Shown here: in pieces, positions 22,068 to 29,687 of the stretch | Layout of the letters: each line of letters starts with the position of its first letter | How positions within the stretch are numbered: the first letter of the stretch is position 1 | Origin: Chloroflexota bacterium | GTDB taxonomy: Bacteria > Chloroflexota > Dehalococcoidia > Lucifugimonadales > UBA3495 | Assembly (NCBI GenBank): GCA_009840135.1 | Contig: VXOH01000071.1 | Span: forward strand, 48,545 to 81,361 | Direction of reading: 5' to 3' | DNA: 32,817 nt | The notes under the pieces: model-generated | What the model was told of the DNA's origin: nothing | What the model saw: only the letters and a program-made list of their open reading frames with translations | The model's database searches: none | Translations under genes and position numbers: made by a program

Positions 22068-22089
22068 CACCGGACTGATGAGTCCGGTG
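22068..22089. other. Perfect intergenic hairpin
   Basis: CACCGGAC and GTCCGGTG form a perfect 8-bp stem with a TGATGA loop. There is no T-run on either side, so it is not an obvious terminator. It lies 174 bp before the substrate-binding lipoprotein gene and could be a regulatory leader or an operator. Confidence 0.5.
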
Positions 22090-22262
22090 CCGCCTCTCGG
22101 GGCAAACCTCGAAAACCTTCCACGCCCTCAAACTGCCGCTTTTCCGCTGGCCATTCCGCTGGCATTCTCCGGCGGGTTCCGGCTAACCTTTACCTGCAAT
22201 AGTTCAGCGCTTAGTAACCGGCCAACACGCGTCAGTGGCGGTCAGGGTTTTGGAGGAGGGGT

Positions 22263-23309
22263 ATGACGCGAGCTTTTTCCATTGTTTTGCTCTTGGCCCT
22301 TGGTCTGCTTATGCTGGGACTGGCCGCCTGTTCATCGCAGGAGGCGCCCGCCCAGCCCTTGACCTTGGAAGATGAACCGGCGCCCGGGGCAAGGCAATCC
22401 ACCACACCTTCACCGGCCGCTGCCGACACTCCCCTGGCGGAGCAGGTCGAGGAAGAGGAACCCCGGCGAGGCGGACATCTCTTGCTGGCATCCATGGCCG
22501 ACATCCCCCACCTGGACGTACACCGGTCGGGGCAGGAAACCCTGGCAACTCTGGGCCCGGGCCTTGCCTACAGTCGTCTGCTGCGGCTCAGCGCCGGACC
22601 GGAGGTGCAACAGCCCAGCCTTACCCTTGAATGCGACTTGTGTGAAAGCTGGGAGCTGACCTCCGACATGTCCTATGCCTTCCAGCTGCGTTCCGACGTT
22701 TACTGGCATGACACGGCGCCGGTAAATGGCCGGCAGCTGAGAGAGGGCGAGTTGCTGGCCAACTACCTCGGTTCCGCCAGCGGGGCCAGGGATATCCTGG
22801 AGGATAATGCAATCTTCTATCCGCCAACCCTGGACATCGCGGTTGCCGATCTGGGACCGGAATACCGGGGCGTCGCCGACCAGATGGCTCAGGACCTGGA
22901 ATACGTGGGATTCGATGTCAACGTGATGCCCATCGCGCCCGAAGTGCTGCAGGAGAAGATGTTTGGGCAGGAGCGCGATTATCAGATAGCATTGAGCCCG
23001 ATGCCGCCGCATCCCACCACCAACGGATACCTGTACTCGGTGCTGCACAGCCGGGGACCGGGCAACGTCTCCAATCACCAGGATGATGTGGTCAATGCCT
23101 TGATTGAAGCCCAGGCCGCCGAACTGGACCCGGCAAAGCGTCAGCAACGCCTTCTGGACCTGCAGCGGCGGGTGCTGGACCAGGCCTATATGTTTAGCCC
23201 CATTACCGGCTCATACCGCTGGGTATTCGACTGGGACTTGCAGAACTTCTACCCCAACACCGCCCTGTCCGAGTACCACTATTGGTCCGAGGCCTGGCTG
23301 AGCCAGTAG
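22263..23309 (+). CDS. Substrate-binding lipoprotein (SBP family 5), apparently internally deleted
   Basis: A 348-residue lipoprotein. It has a signal peptide with the lipobox LAAC (Cys23 is the lipid site), followed by a Pro/Ala/Glu-rich linker to about residue 70. The mature part begins HLLLASMADIPHLDVHRS, then CESWELTSDMSYAFQLRSDV with YWHDTAPVNGR, as in peptide/oligopeptide ABC-transporter binding proteins. The next part (QMAQDLEYVGFDVNVMPIA... GPGNVSNHQDDVVNALIEAQ) belongs to the end of that fold. Family members are usually 500-600 residues, and the middle, including the central ligand-binding lobe, is missing at about residue 160. No permease or ATPase genes follow. It could be a decayed gene still in frame, or a repurposed small binder. 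GGAGGAGG precedes the ATG. Confidence 0.8.
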   Translation: MTRAFSIVLLLALGLLMLGLAACSSQEAPAQPLTLEDEPAPGARQSTTPSPAAADTPLAEQVEEEEPRRGGHLLLASMADIPHLDVHRSGQETLATLGPGLAYSRLLRLSAGPEVQQPSLTLECDLCESWELTSDMSYAFQLRSDVYWHDTAPVNGRQLREGELLANYLGSASGARDILEDNAIFYPPTLDIAVADLGPEYRGVADQMAQDLEYVGFDVNVMPIAPEVLQEKMFGQERDYQIALSPMPPHPTTNGYLYSVLHSRGPGNVSNHQDDVVNALIEAQAAELDPAKRQQRLLDLQRRVLDQAYMFSPITGSYRWVFDWDLQNFYPNTALSEYHYWSEAWLSQ

Positions 23310-23350
23310 CCTGGTAGTCCAACAACTTTGAAATGATGGATGATTTTCCG

Positions 23351-23408
23351 CTCGTCCTGAGCTTGTCGAAGGGCCGCCCATTCATGGTTCGACAGGCTCA
23401 CCACGACC
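23351..23408. repeat. Palindromic intergenic element (TGAGCTTGTCGAA type)
   Basis: CGTCCTGAGCTTGTCGAAGGG (two arms of about 20 bases) is followed after about 13 bases by its inverted copy ending TTCGACAGGCTCACCACGA. One arm of the same family is at 2861-2886. It forms a long hairpin and lies just after the lipoprotein gene. Confidence 0.75.
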
Positions 23409-23469
23409 GGACTCTTGCTCCAAACGTCAGAATCCGCCTCTGGCGGAATGGCCTACTAGGAGAATAGTA

Positions 23470-23582
23470 TCGCAAACCTAGGCGGCCCCAACAGGGTTGA
23501 GCGGGGGAGCCTGCTCAAAGCTCGGCCCACGGTCCGCAGTACCGCAAAAATGCAGGGGCAGCCCTAGTGGCTGCCCTCTTTT
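23470..23582 (+). ncRNA. Candidate structured RNA ending in a terminator
   Basis: About 110 bases between the lipoprotein gene and dinB can fold into successive hairpins: TTGAGC/GCTCAA (around 23496-23517), CGGT/ACCG (around 23530-23544), and the terminator stem at 23556-23576. The sequence is not protein-like. It matches no RNA family I know; it may be a small RNA, or merely the trailer of the upstream gene. Confidence 0.3.
23556..23582 (+). terminator. Rho-independent terminator
   Basis: GGGCAGCC (23556-23563), loop CTAGT, GGCTGCCC (23569-23576), then TCTTTTCC. It lies about 250 bp after the lipoprotein stop and 36 bp before the convergent dinB-type gene, and could serve the structured RNA candidate. 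Confidence 0.8.
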
Positions 23583-23617
23583 CCTCTGGACATCTCGATG
23601 GCAAACCCCATTCTCCC

Positions 23618-24154
23618 CTACCCCGGCGTCGAATACGTCGGCGGCAGCGCCCCTGAACCCCGCTTCAATCCCTTAAGATAGGCTATCTGTCCCTGGTGCT
23701 GGTAAAACTCGGCTAGCAGTTGGCGCAACACCTTGCCCACCGTCAGTTCAGGTCGCCGCTCCCTCGGCGCAACCTCAAAGTCCTCTGCGGAAAGGCCCTG
23801 TAGATACTCCAGGGTACCGGCGCGTACCGCCTCCCCGTAGCGAAGCAATTCACCCAGGTCCAGCGCCGGGAAGTTCGCTACCTGCTCGGGAGTGTGGCCA
23901 AAACCGTTGTCGCGGGTGGGCAGCCCGAACTTCTCATTCCAGCCATCCCTCTCCCACATCTCGATATCGCCCTGGATGAAAAACTGGATCCACATGTCCT
24001 CCACGCGAAGGGTATGCCACAGCATCCACCCGATGGGATTAGCGTCCGGGGATGGCTGCCAGGTCAACTCCTCCGGCGTCAGGTCCTCCACCGCCTCCAC
24101 AAGCAGGGAATGCTCCAGTTCCAGGGCCGTTTCGATAAATTCGTTAAGCGTCAT
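23618..24154 (-). CDS. DinB family protein
   Basis: A 178-residue four-helix-bundle protein of the DinB/YfiT-like metalloenzyme superfamily. Metal-ligand His residues are seen in IGWMLWHTLRVEDMW (about residue 47) and LLAEFYQHQGQIAYLKGL (about 152, HQGQ), with a further His near 88. In the wider family such proteins act as thiol-dependent transferases with mycothiol, bacillithiol or glutathione; the substrate here is unknown. It follows the alpha/beta hydrolase by 46 bp on the same strand and is probably co-transcribed with it and rnhA. Confidence 0.88.
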   Translation of the reverse strand: MTLNEFIETALELEHSLLVEAVEDLTPEELTWQPSPDANPIGWMLWHTLRVEDMWIQFFIQGDIEMWERDGWNEKFGLPTRDNGFGHTPEQVANFPALDLGELLRYGEAVRAGTLEYLQGLSAEDFEVAPRERRPELTVGKVLRQLLAEFYQHQGQIAYLKGLKRGSGALPPTYSTPG

Positions 24155-24200
24155 TCCGCGGCCTCTTGTTGGTTGATGAATGTTGGCCGGAGCCTTTCAA

Positions 24201-24995
24201 CTAGTCCCGCAAAAACCCCGTAATCGCCTCAAAAAACTCGTCCGGCCGTTCCACCTGCGGAATGTGGCCGCACCGGTCAATTATCTGCAGTGTCGCGTTG
24301 GGCAATAATGCCTGGAATGCCGGCCCATAGGCTGGCGGCACCACCCCGTCCGAATCTCCCCACAGCAGCAGGGTGGGCATGGTGATGCGATGGGCCCGCT
24401 TGGGAAGCCCCTTGTCCGGTATGGGCCATACGAACTTGCCCACCGACGCCAGGGTCTGGGTCCGGGTCAGGTCCGCCTCCATTCGTTCCGCCGGGTCTTC
24501 CGGCGCCGCCATGTAGGCTTGGGCAACTTCGGACTCCCCGTCATGCCATAGCAATTCCGTCCGTTCCGAACGGGTAAGGATAAAGAAATCGGCTACGGGA
24601 GTATCCTCCAGCCACAACCCCAGGGAACCGACCAGCGCCAGCCGCCGTACCCGTTGGGGGCACTGGGCCGCCAGTTCCGCCGCCAGCAGGCCGCCGTAGG
24701 AATGGCCCACCACGAAGGTGCGGTCCAGGCCCAGTTCATCCAGCAGTTCCTCGTAGAACAGCACCAGGTCCCACAGATCATCCAGGTGCTCCAGTCCCTC
24801 CGACTGGGCTACGCCGGGGTGGGCAGGGGCAATGACGTGAAACTCGCTGGCCAGCCGGTCCAGGCAATCGTCCCAGCCGGTAAAGCCGCCGGCGCCGTGC
24901 AGGTACAGCAGGTGGTCGCCAGTGCCGCCCTCCACCAGTTGGACGTTAAACTTGCCGTTCCTGAAGGAGACGAATTTTTCCGTGTGCTGGGCCAA
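24201..24995 (-). CDS. Alpha/beta hydrolase
   Basis: A 264-residue alpha/beta-hydrolase-fold protein. The nucleophile elbow is VVGHSYGGLLA with Ser near residue 100, the oxyanion-hole strand reads YLHGAGGFTGWDD, the acid is in LLWGDSDGVVPP, and the catalytic His is in RCGHIPQVERPDEF. It could be an esterase, a lipase or a C-C hydrolase. The start is TTG at 24995: GGAGG lies 8 bases upstream, and the longer frame would run back through the end of rnhA. Position 40 bp after rnhA suggests one transcript. Confidence 0.93.
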   Translation of the reverse strand: MAQHTEKFVSFRNGKFNVQLVEGGTGDHLLYLHGAGGFTGWDDCLDRLASEFHVIAPAHPGVAQSEGLEHLDDLWDLVLFYEELLDELGLDRTFVVGHSYGGLLAAELAAQCPQRVRRLALVGSLGLWLEDTPVADFFILTRSERTELLWHDGESEVAQAYMAAPEDPAERMEADLTRTQTLASVGKFVWPIPDKGLPKRAHRITMPTLLLWGDSDGVVPPAYGPAFQALLPNATLQIIDRCGHIPQVERPDEFFEAITGFLRD

Positions 24996-25035
24996 GAGTA
25001 TTACCTCCGAGTGGATCGTGATTGAGCGATTGAAT

Positions 25036-25509
25036 TCAGTTGCGCGGCGGGTAGCCCGGGTCTTCTGCCAGCTTGGTTTGCTTGGCCGCTGCAACGGCCA
25101 GCTTGTCGCAGCGTTCGTTGTCGGCAATGCCCGAGTGACCCTTGACCCACCGGAATTCCACGTCGTGGGCGCCGCAAAGCTCCAGCAGCCTCGACCACAG
25201 GTCGGGATTTACCGCCTTTTCCCGTTTGTTCCGCATCCACCCGTTGGCCCGCCATTTAACGGCCCAACCCTTCTCTACGGCGTCAACAACGTACTTGGAG
25301 TCGCTGTAAAGTACAACCTGGCAGGGCTGGTTCAGGGCCTCCAGGCCCTTGATAACGGCCAGCAACTCCATGCGGTTGTTGGTGGTCAGGCGGTAGCCGC
25401 CGCTCAACTCTTTCTGCTTGTTTCCGTAACGGAGAACAACGCCATAACCGCCCGGGCCGGGGTTGCCCAGGCAGGCGCCGTCGGTGTGTATTTGAACGCG
25501 GTCAGGCAG
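25036..25509 (-). CDS. rnhA: Ribonuclease HI, apparently with a CTG start
   Basis: RNase HI cuts RNA in RNA-DNA hybrids. Complete translation gives 157 residues: [20 protein letters not shown] (first catalytic Asp), [16 protein letters not shown] (Glu), [15 protein letters not shown] (Asp) and [17 protein letters not shown] (His, Asp). The full fold is only obtained by starting upstream of the TTG at 25407, yet the frame back to a TAG at 25552-25550 holds no ATG, GTG or TTG. The best candidate is CTG at 25509, 6 bases after GGAG and giving a typical [11 protein letters not shown]-like start. Otherwise the 5' end has suffered a mutation. Length matches the family. Confidence 0.85.
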   Translation of the reverse strand: MPDRVQIHTDGACLGNPGPGGYGVVLRYGNKQKELSGGYRLTTNNRMELLAVIKGLEALNQPCQVVLYSDSKYVVDAVEKGWAVKWRANGWMRNKREKAVNPDLWSRLLELCGAHDVEFRWVKGHSGIADNERCDKLAVAAAKQTKLAEDPGYPPRN

Positions 25510-25581
25510 GGGGCGCTCCAGTTTATAACCGAGGTCAGGGAGTTGGTACTACTACAACGGCAAAAATAGGTCGATGTGTCT

Positions 25582-25812
25582 CTAATGCTTATTATTTTTG
25601 GCCGAGTGCTCAGCAAGAAGGTTCCTCACAGTGGGAACCAACTCGTTGGGAATGAGCATAACTGATTAGTCCGCATTATCAAAGGCTGCAAGGATTTCCG
25701 CCAACGCTTCATCGTCGGACTGGGACTCATAATATTGCAGAACTTTGTTGACTCGTTCCTCGTCCCAGCCGGGAGGGAAAATATTCGCCGGCGGTTCCTG
25801 TTCGTCATTCAT
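25582..25812 (-). pseudogene. Small antitoxin-like gene interrupted by an in-frame TAA
   Basis: From ATG at 25812 the frame gives 48 residues, including NIFPPGWDEERVNKVLQYYE and ALAEILAAFDNAD, then TAA at 25668-25666. The same frame continues SVMLIPNELVPTVRNLLAEH to TAG at 25584-25582. Both parts fit a small antitoxin-like family that I recall as PPGWDEERV...VMEIP..LVP.VRELIAKH, so the TAA splits one protein. A C-to-T change in a CAA (Gln) codon would explain it. It could be expressed as a 48-residue fragment. No matching toxin gene is adjacent. Family recall is from memory. Confidence 0.65.
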
Positions 25813-25950
25813 AATAGCAGATGTCCCCTTTGAAATGATCGGTGTTCAATCTCAAGGACCAATTGTAAATGAAATTCGTCGCAATATGGGTTACAGTTAA
25901 TGGTAACAAGGTCAACCTTAAGTTTCCCAATGAATCGGGGCAACGTCAAA

Positions 25951-26259
25951 ATGCTTGCCACAGTTGAAGAACATGCTAACGAACTGAAAGAACTCTGCCT
26001 TCGCCACAGTGTGGCCCAACTGGAACTCTTTGGCTCGGCAGCTACTGGGAAGTTCAGGGACGGGGAAAGCGACCTGGACTTTCTGGTAGAGTTCCTGCCC
26101 GCGGCTATCGGTAGTTATGCCGACAACTATTTCGGTTTGCTGGAAGGACTGGAAGTGTTGTTTGGCTGCCCGGTGGACCTGGTAGTCGAGGGCGCCATCC
26201 GGAACCCTTATTTCCGCCAGTCCGTTGAAGAGACGAAGAGCCTCATTTATGCGGCTTGA
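25951..26259 (+). CDS. mntA: MntA-type minimal nucleotidyltransferase (antitoxin)
   Basis: A 102-residue protein with the minimal nucleotidyltransferase signature ELFGSAATGKFRDGESDLDF: the Gly-Ser loop and the Asp-x-Asp metal pair (DLD). In the HepT/MntA system this enzyme AMPylates the HepT ribonuclease and neutralises it. The ATG at 25951 was chosen; the frame extends to a GTG at 25900 but the extra residues are not protein-like, and the ribosome-binding site is weak at either. The gene overlaps hepT by 11 bp, typical for such pairs. The TA role is inferred from family and gene order. Confidence 0.88.
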   Translation: MLATVEEHANELKELCLRHSVAQLELFGSAATGKFRDGESDLDFLVEFLPAAIGSYADNYFGLLEGLEVLFGCPVDLVVEGAIRNPYFRQSVEETKSLIYAA

Positions 26260-26587
26260 AACCAGGAAATACCTTTCTGATATTCAACAAGCTGCCGGGC
26301 GAGTGCAAAGATTCACCTCCGGCAAGACCCTGGCCGATTACCAGGGAGATGACCTGTTGCGCTCCGCAGTGGAACGTCAGTTTGAGATTGTCGGAGAAGC
26401 AATGAACAAACTGGCGGGAATAGATGAAGGCACGGCCCGGCGAATTACCAACTTCCAGCGAATTATCGCCTTCCGCAACATTCTGATTCACGGGTATGCC
26501 GATGTGGATGACAACCTGGTGTGGAATGTGGTGGAAACCTATCTGCCCCTGCTGGTAAACGAAATCAACGCCCTGCTGGACGAATAG
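26249..26587 (+). CDS. hepT: HepT-type ribonuclease toxin (DUF86)
   Basis: A 112-residue all-helical HEPN-fold protein starting MRLETRKYLSDIQQAAGRVQ. The HEPN ribonuclease motif R-x4-6-H is clear in IIAFRNILIHGYADVD (Arg, then His-Gly-Tyr), the Tyr being the target of AMPylation by MntA. VERQFEIVGEAMNKL is typical of the family. The ATG at 26249 lies within the end of mntA (11-bp overlap) and is preferred to an earlier start at 26225. It converges with sufU with an 11-bp gap. Confidence 0.9.
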   Translation: MRLETRKYLSDIQQAAGRVQRFTSGKTLADYQGDDLLRSAVERQFEIVGEAMNKLAGIDEGTARRITNFQRIIAFRNILIHGYADVDDNLVWNVVETYLPLLVNEINALLDE

Positions 26588-26598
26588 CACCCACTCCC

Positions 26599-27048
26599 CT
26601 ACTCTGTAGTGACCGAATCTCCCTTGCCCTCTATCGCGGCGGTCAGCGTGTGCCAGGCCAGTACGGCGCACTTGATGCGCGTGGGGTAAGCGGATACGCC
26701 GGATAGCACTTCCAGGTCGCCCAGCAAATCGAAATCCACGTCGGCATCCGGGTCCGTGATAAGGGCATGGAATCCCTCGAAGATTTCCTCTGCCTTGGCA
26801 ACGGTCTGGCCCATTACGCTTTGGGTCAGCATGGAAGCCGACGCCCGGGATATGGCGCACCCAACCCCCTGGAAGGCCGCGTCGGCAATTACGTCGTCCT
26901 CCACCCTGAGGTAAACGGTAATCTGGTCGCCGCAAAGGGGGTTGTAGCCGTCGGCCTGCCGGTTGGCGTCTTCGAGAATGCGGAAGTTGCGGGGCCGGTT
27001 GTTGTGTTCCAGCAGGATTTCCTGGTAAAGGTCGTGCAGGTTGGACAT
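26599..27048 (-). CDS. sufU: SufU, sulfur acceptor/zinc scaffold of the SUF system
   Basis: The last gene of the SUF operon. The 149-residue protein has NPLCGDQITVYL (Cys39, Asp41), FQGVGCAISRASASML (second Cys) and TRIKCAVLAWHTL (third Cys), the residues that hold zinc and exchange a ligand with the SufS active-site Cys. It accepts persulfide from SufS and passes sulfur to SufBCD. Its ATG overlaps the sufS stop (TGATG), so the two are coupled. It differs clearly from the stand-alone SufU paralogue at 21322-21789. Confidence 0.95.
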   Translation of the reverse strand: MSNLHDLYQEILLEHNNRPRNFRILEDANRQADGYNPLCGDQITVYLRVEDDVIADAAFQGVGCAISRASASMLTQSVMGQTVAKAEEIFEGFHALITDPDADVDFDLLGDLEVLSGVSAYPTRIKCAVLAWHTLTAAIEGKGDSVTTE

Positions 27049-28295
27049 CAGCGGCTGAATACCTCAATAACCCGGTCTATTCCCTTGACCAGGGTATCAA
27101 TCTCTTCCCTGGTGTTGTAAAAAGCCAGCGAGGCCCTTACCGTGGCTGGAACCCCGTACCGGTCCATCAATGGCTGGGCACAGTGGTGACCCGTGCGGAC
27201 GGCGACGCCCTCCGAGTCCAGGATTGTCCCCACGTCGTGAGGATGGGCGTTCTCCATCACAAAGGACAAAATGCTGCCCTTGTTCCGGGCCGTCCCGATC
27301 AACCGTACCGGCTCAATCTCCGACAGTTTCTCAGTCCCGTAAGCCACCAGCTCATTCTCATAGGTGGCGATGTTTTCCATGCCCACGCCGTTAACGTAAT
27401 CAATGGCTGCGCCCAGGCCAACGCTGCCGGCTATGTTCTGCGTTCCCGCCTCGAACTTGGCCGGTATCACGTTGTACAGGGTCTTTTCGTAAGTAACGGA
27501 GCGGATCATTTCCCCGCCGCCCTGGTAGGGTGGCATGGCATTGAGCAGGTCGGCCCGCCCGTACAGGGCGCCGACGCCGGTGGGGCCATACAGCTTATGG
27601 CCGGAGAAGGCGTAGAAGTCGCAACCGATCTTCTGCACGTCAACGGGCACGTGGGCCACTGCCTGCGCCCCGTCCAGCAGAACGGGTATTCCCCTGGCGT
27701 GGGCCAGTTCAACAATCTGCTCCACCGGGTTGATGGTCCCCAGCGCGTTGGACTGGTGGACTATGGAGACCAGCTTGGTTCGAGGACTCAGGAGATTCTC
27801 AAATTCGTCCAGCAGCAACTCTCCATCGTCATTGATGGGGGCAACCTTAAGGCGCGCTCCTTTCTCCTCGCAAAGAATCTGCCAGGGCACAATGTTTGAG
27901 TGGTGTTCCATGGCCGATATGATTATCTCGTCGCCGGGGCCGATGTTCTCACGGCCGTAGGTCTGGGCCACCAGGTTGATGCCCTCGGTGGTGCCCCGCA
28001 CAAAAATAACCTCTTTGTCTTCCTTGGCGTTAATGAACTCCTGGACCTTGGTTCGGGCCTCTTCGTAAGAATCGGTTGCCCGCTGGCTCAGGGTATGCAC
28101 ACCCCGGTGTACGTTGGAGTTTTCGGTCATGTAGTAGTTAACCAGGGCGTCAATAACCACCTGGGGCTTCTGGCTGGTAGCAGCGTTGTCCAGGTAAACC
28201 AGCGGCTTGCCGTTGATCATTTCCTTGAGGATGGGGAAATCTTCCCGAATCCTGGCCACGTCAAAAGTGTTGGCGGTCGTTGACAATCTAGGCAC
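27048..28295 (-). CDS. sufS: Cysteine desulfurase SufS
   Basis: A 415-residue PLP-dependent desulfurase that takes sulfur from cysteine for Fe-S assembly. The PLP-binding Lys is in YAFSGHKLYGPTGVGALYGR (residue about 235), and the persulfide-forming Cys is in RTGHHCAQPLMDRYGV near the C-terminus. PLVYLDNAATSQKPQ and HHSNIVPWQ are also family signatures. Length is typical of group II desulfurases. It overlaps sufD by 8 bp and sufU by 1 bp, showing tight operon packing. Confidence 0.97.
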   Translation of the reverse strand: MPRLSTTANTFDVARIREDFPILKEMINGKPLVYLDNAATSQKPQVVIDALVNYYMTENSNVHRGVHTLSQRATDSYEEARTKVQEFINAKEDKEVIFVRGTTEGINLVAQTYGRENIGPGDEIIISAMEHHSNIVPWQILCEEKGARLKVAPINDDGELLLDEFENLLSPRTKLVSIVHQSNALGTINPVEQIVELAHARGIPVLLDGAQAVAHVPVDVQKIGCDFYAFSGHKLYGPTGVGALYGRADLLNAMPPYQGGGEMIRSVTYEKTLYNVIPAKFEAGTQNIAGSVGLGAAIDYVNGVGMENIATYENELVAYGTEKLSEIEPVRLIGTARNKGSILSFVMENAHPHDVGTILDSEGVAVRTGHHCAQPLMDRYGVPATVRASLAFYNTREEIDTLVKGIDRVIEVFSR

Positions 28296-29685
28296 CTCCC
28301 TGGCGTTGGCGGGAACCGGAATTGCTGTTGCCCATGCCGCTGATGGTCTTCCCGGTTACCGTGTCGAGAAACAGCCGGTCCAGGTGCTCGCGCACCACCT
28401 CATGGGTTACGGTGTCGATAATCTCGCTGGCAAAGGCATGAATTAATATCTGGCTGGCAGTCTGCGGGTCAATGCCCCGGCTGCGCATGTAGAACATGGT
28501 GTCTTCGTCGATATGGCCGGCGGTGGCGCCGTGGCCGCACTTCACGTCGTCGGCGTAAATCAGCAGGCTTGGCTTGCTGTCCACCTCCGCCCGGTCCGAC
28601 AGGATCAGGTTCTTGTCCGTCTGCTGGGCGTCGGTCTTCTGGGCGTCCTCCCGCACCATCACAGTGCCCCCGAACACCGCCCGGGAGCGGCCGTCCAGGA
28701 TGCCCTTGTAATACAGGCGGCTGGTGCCGTGGGGATGAGCGTGGTCAATGGATATCAGGTTGTCCATGTGCTCGGCATTGTCCGTCAAATACAACCCGTT
28801 CAGCGAACAGTAGGCCCCGGTGCCGTCCAGAAGCACCGACAGGTCGTGCCGGCCCAGGGCGCACCCCAGGGCGAAGGACCCCGACTCATAGCTGCTGTCC
28901 CTGGCCTGAGTGACCCTGGTGGTACCCACGTGGTAGGCGGCGCTACTCTCATCCAGCAAGCGGTAGTGGTTGACCTTCGCGCCCTCGCCCACGGCAATCT
29001 CTGTAACGGCATTGGTGAAGTACTGGACAGCCTTGGCCGGGTCAGCGCCCACGTATGACTCAAATACCGTCAGCCGCGTGTTGCGACCCGCAACTATCAG
29101 GGTACGGGGATAGCCTGCTGAATCCGGACTATTCTGCACGTGAACCAGGTTCAGAAAGACCTCTTCGTCGTAGTCATCGGGCAACCTGACATACGCCCCA
29201 TCATTGAGAAAGGCCGTGTTCAGGGCGACAAAGGCATCCTCTTCAACCCTGGCGTGTTGTCCCAGGTTCTCCGGAAGACCGCCTGTGTTCACGTCCCCGG
29301 TTGTCCAACCCTGCTCCAGCGTGCCGACAATACCCGGGCGGGTCTCGGGAGTAACCACCGGCTTCCCGTCAACAAAGACCAGGTTCAGCCACTCCGGTTC
29401 AAAACCGGTGGACGGCAACCTGTTGCCAGCGGCAAGCAATAACTCTACAGGGTCCTGGCCGCTCGCCGAAGCGTCAAACCGGCCCTGGGCAATGGGTCGG
29501 ACGTTGGTGTACTTCCAGGGTTCGTTGCCCCGCCGGGCCGTCGGGAATCCCTTGCCGTCGAAGCTATCCCAGGCAGCGGCCCGCAGGTCGTTGAGCCACG
29601 CCGGGCTGTTGGCGGAAAGCTGCTCCCGCAGGGCATGGTAGTCGGCGTAGTAGGATGGGTGGTTGATGGTGGGCGCGGTGCTCAT
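28288..29685 (-). CDS. sufD: SufD, FeS assembly scaffold subunit
   Basis: The 465-residue SufD forms the SufB-SufC2-SufD complex. The N-terminal part includes the LNDLRAAAWDSFDGKGFPTA helix and NEPWKYTNVRP, typical of SufD; the C-terminal beta-helix carries RAVFGGTVMVREDAQKTDAQ, KPSLLIYADDVKCGHGATAG, with the conserved His, and FYMRSRGIDPQTASQILIHA, the SufC-contact region. Its start lies 2 bp from the sufC stop, and its end overlaps sufS by 8 bp. It ends with a Gly/Asn/Ser/Gln-rich tail of about 15 residues (GNSNSGSRQRQGG). Confidence 0.95.
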   Translation of the reverse strand: MSTAPTINHPSYYADYHALREQLSANSPAWLNDLRAAAWDSFDGKGFPTARRGNEPWKYTNVRPIAQGRFDASASGQDPVELLLAAGNRLPSTGFEPEWLNLVFVDGKPVVTPETRPGIVGTLEQGWTTGDVNTGGLPENLGQHARVEEDAFVALNTAFLNDGAYVRLPDDYDEEVFLNLVHVQNSPDSAGYPRTLIVAGRNTRLTVFESYVGADPAKAVQYFTNAVTEIAVGEGAKVNHYRLLDESSAAYHVGTTRVTQARDSSYESGSFALGCALGRHDLSVLLDGTGAYCSLNGLYLTDNAEHMDNLISIDHAHPHGTSRLYYKGILDGRSRAVFGGTVMVREDAQKTDAQQTDKNLILSDRAEVDSKPSLLIYADDVKCGHGATAGHIDEDTMFYMRSRGIDPQTASQILIHAFASEIIDTVTHEVVREHLDRLFLDTVTGKTISGMGNSNSGSRQRQGGA

Positions 29686-29687
29686 CG

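Noticed and set aside
22061-22130. Hammerhead-ribozyme-like core (CTGATGAG followed later by CGAAA)
   Set aside because: The two core pieces are present, but the bases between them do not form stem II, and the flanks cannot pair as stems I and III. The CTGATGA lies in a simple hairpin instead.
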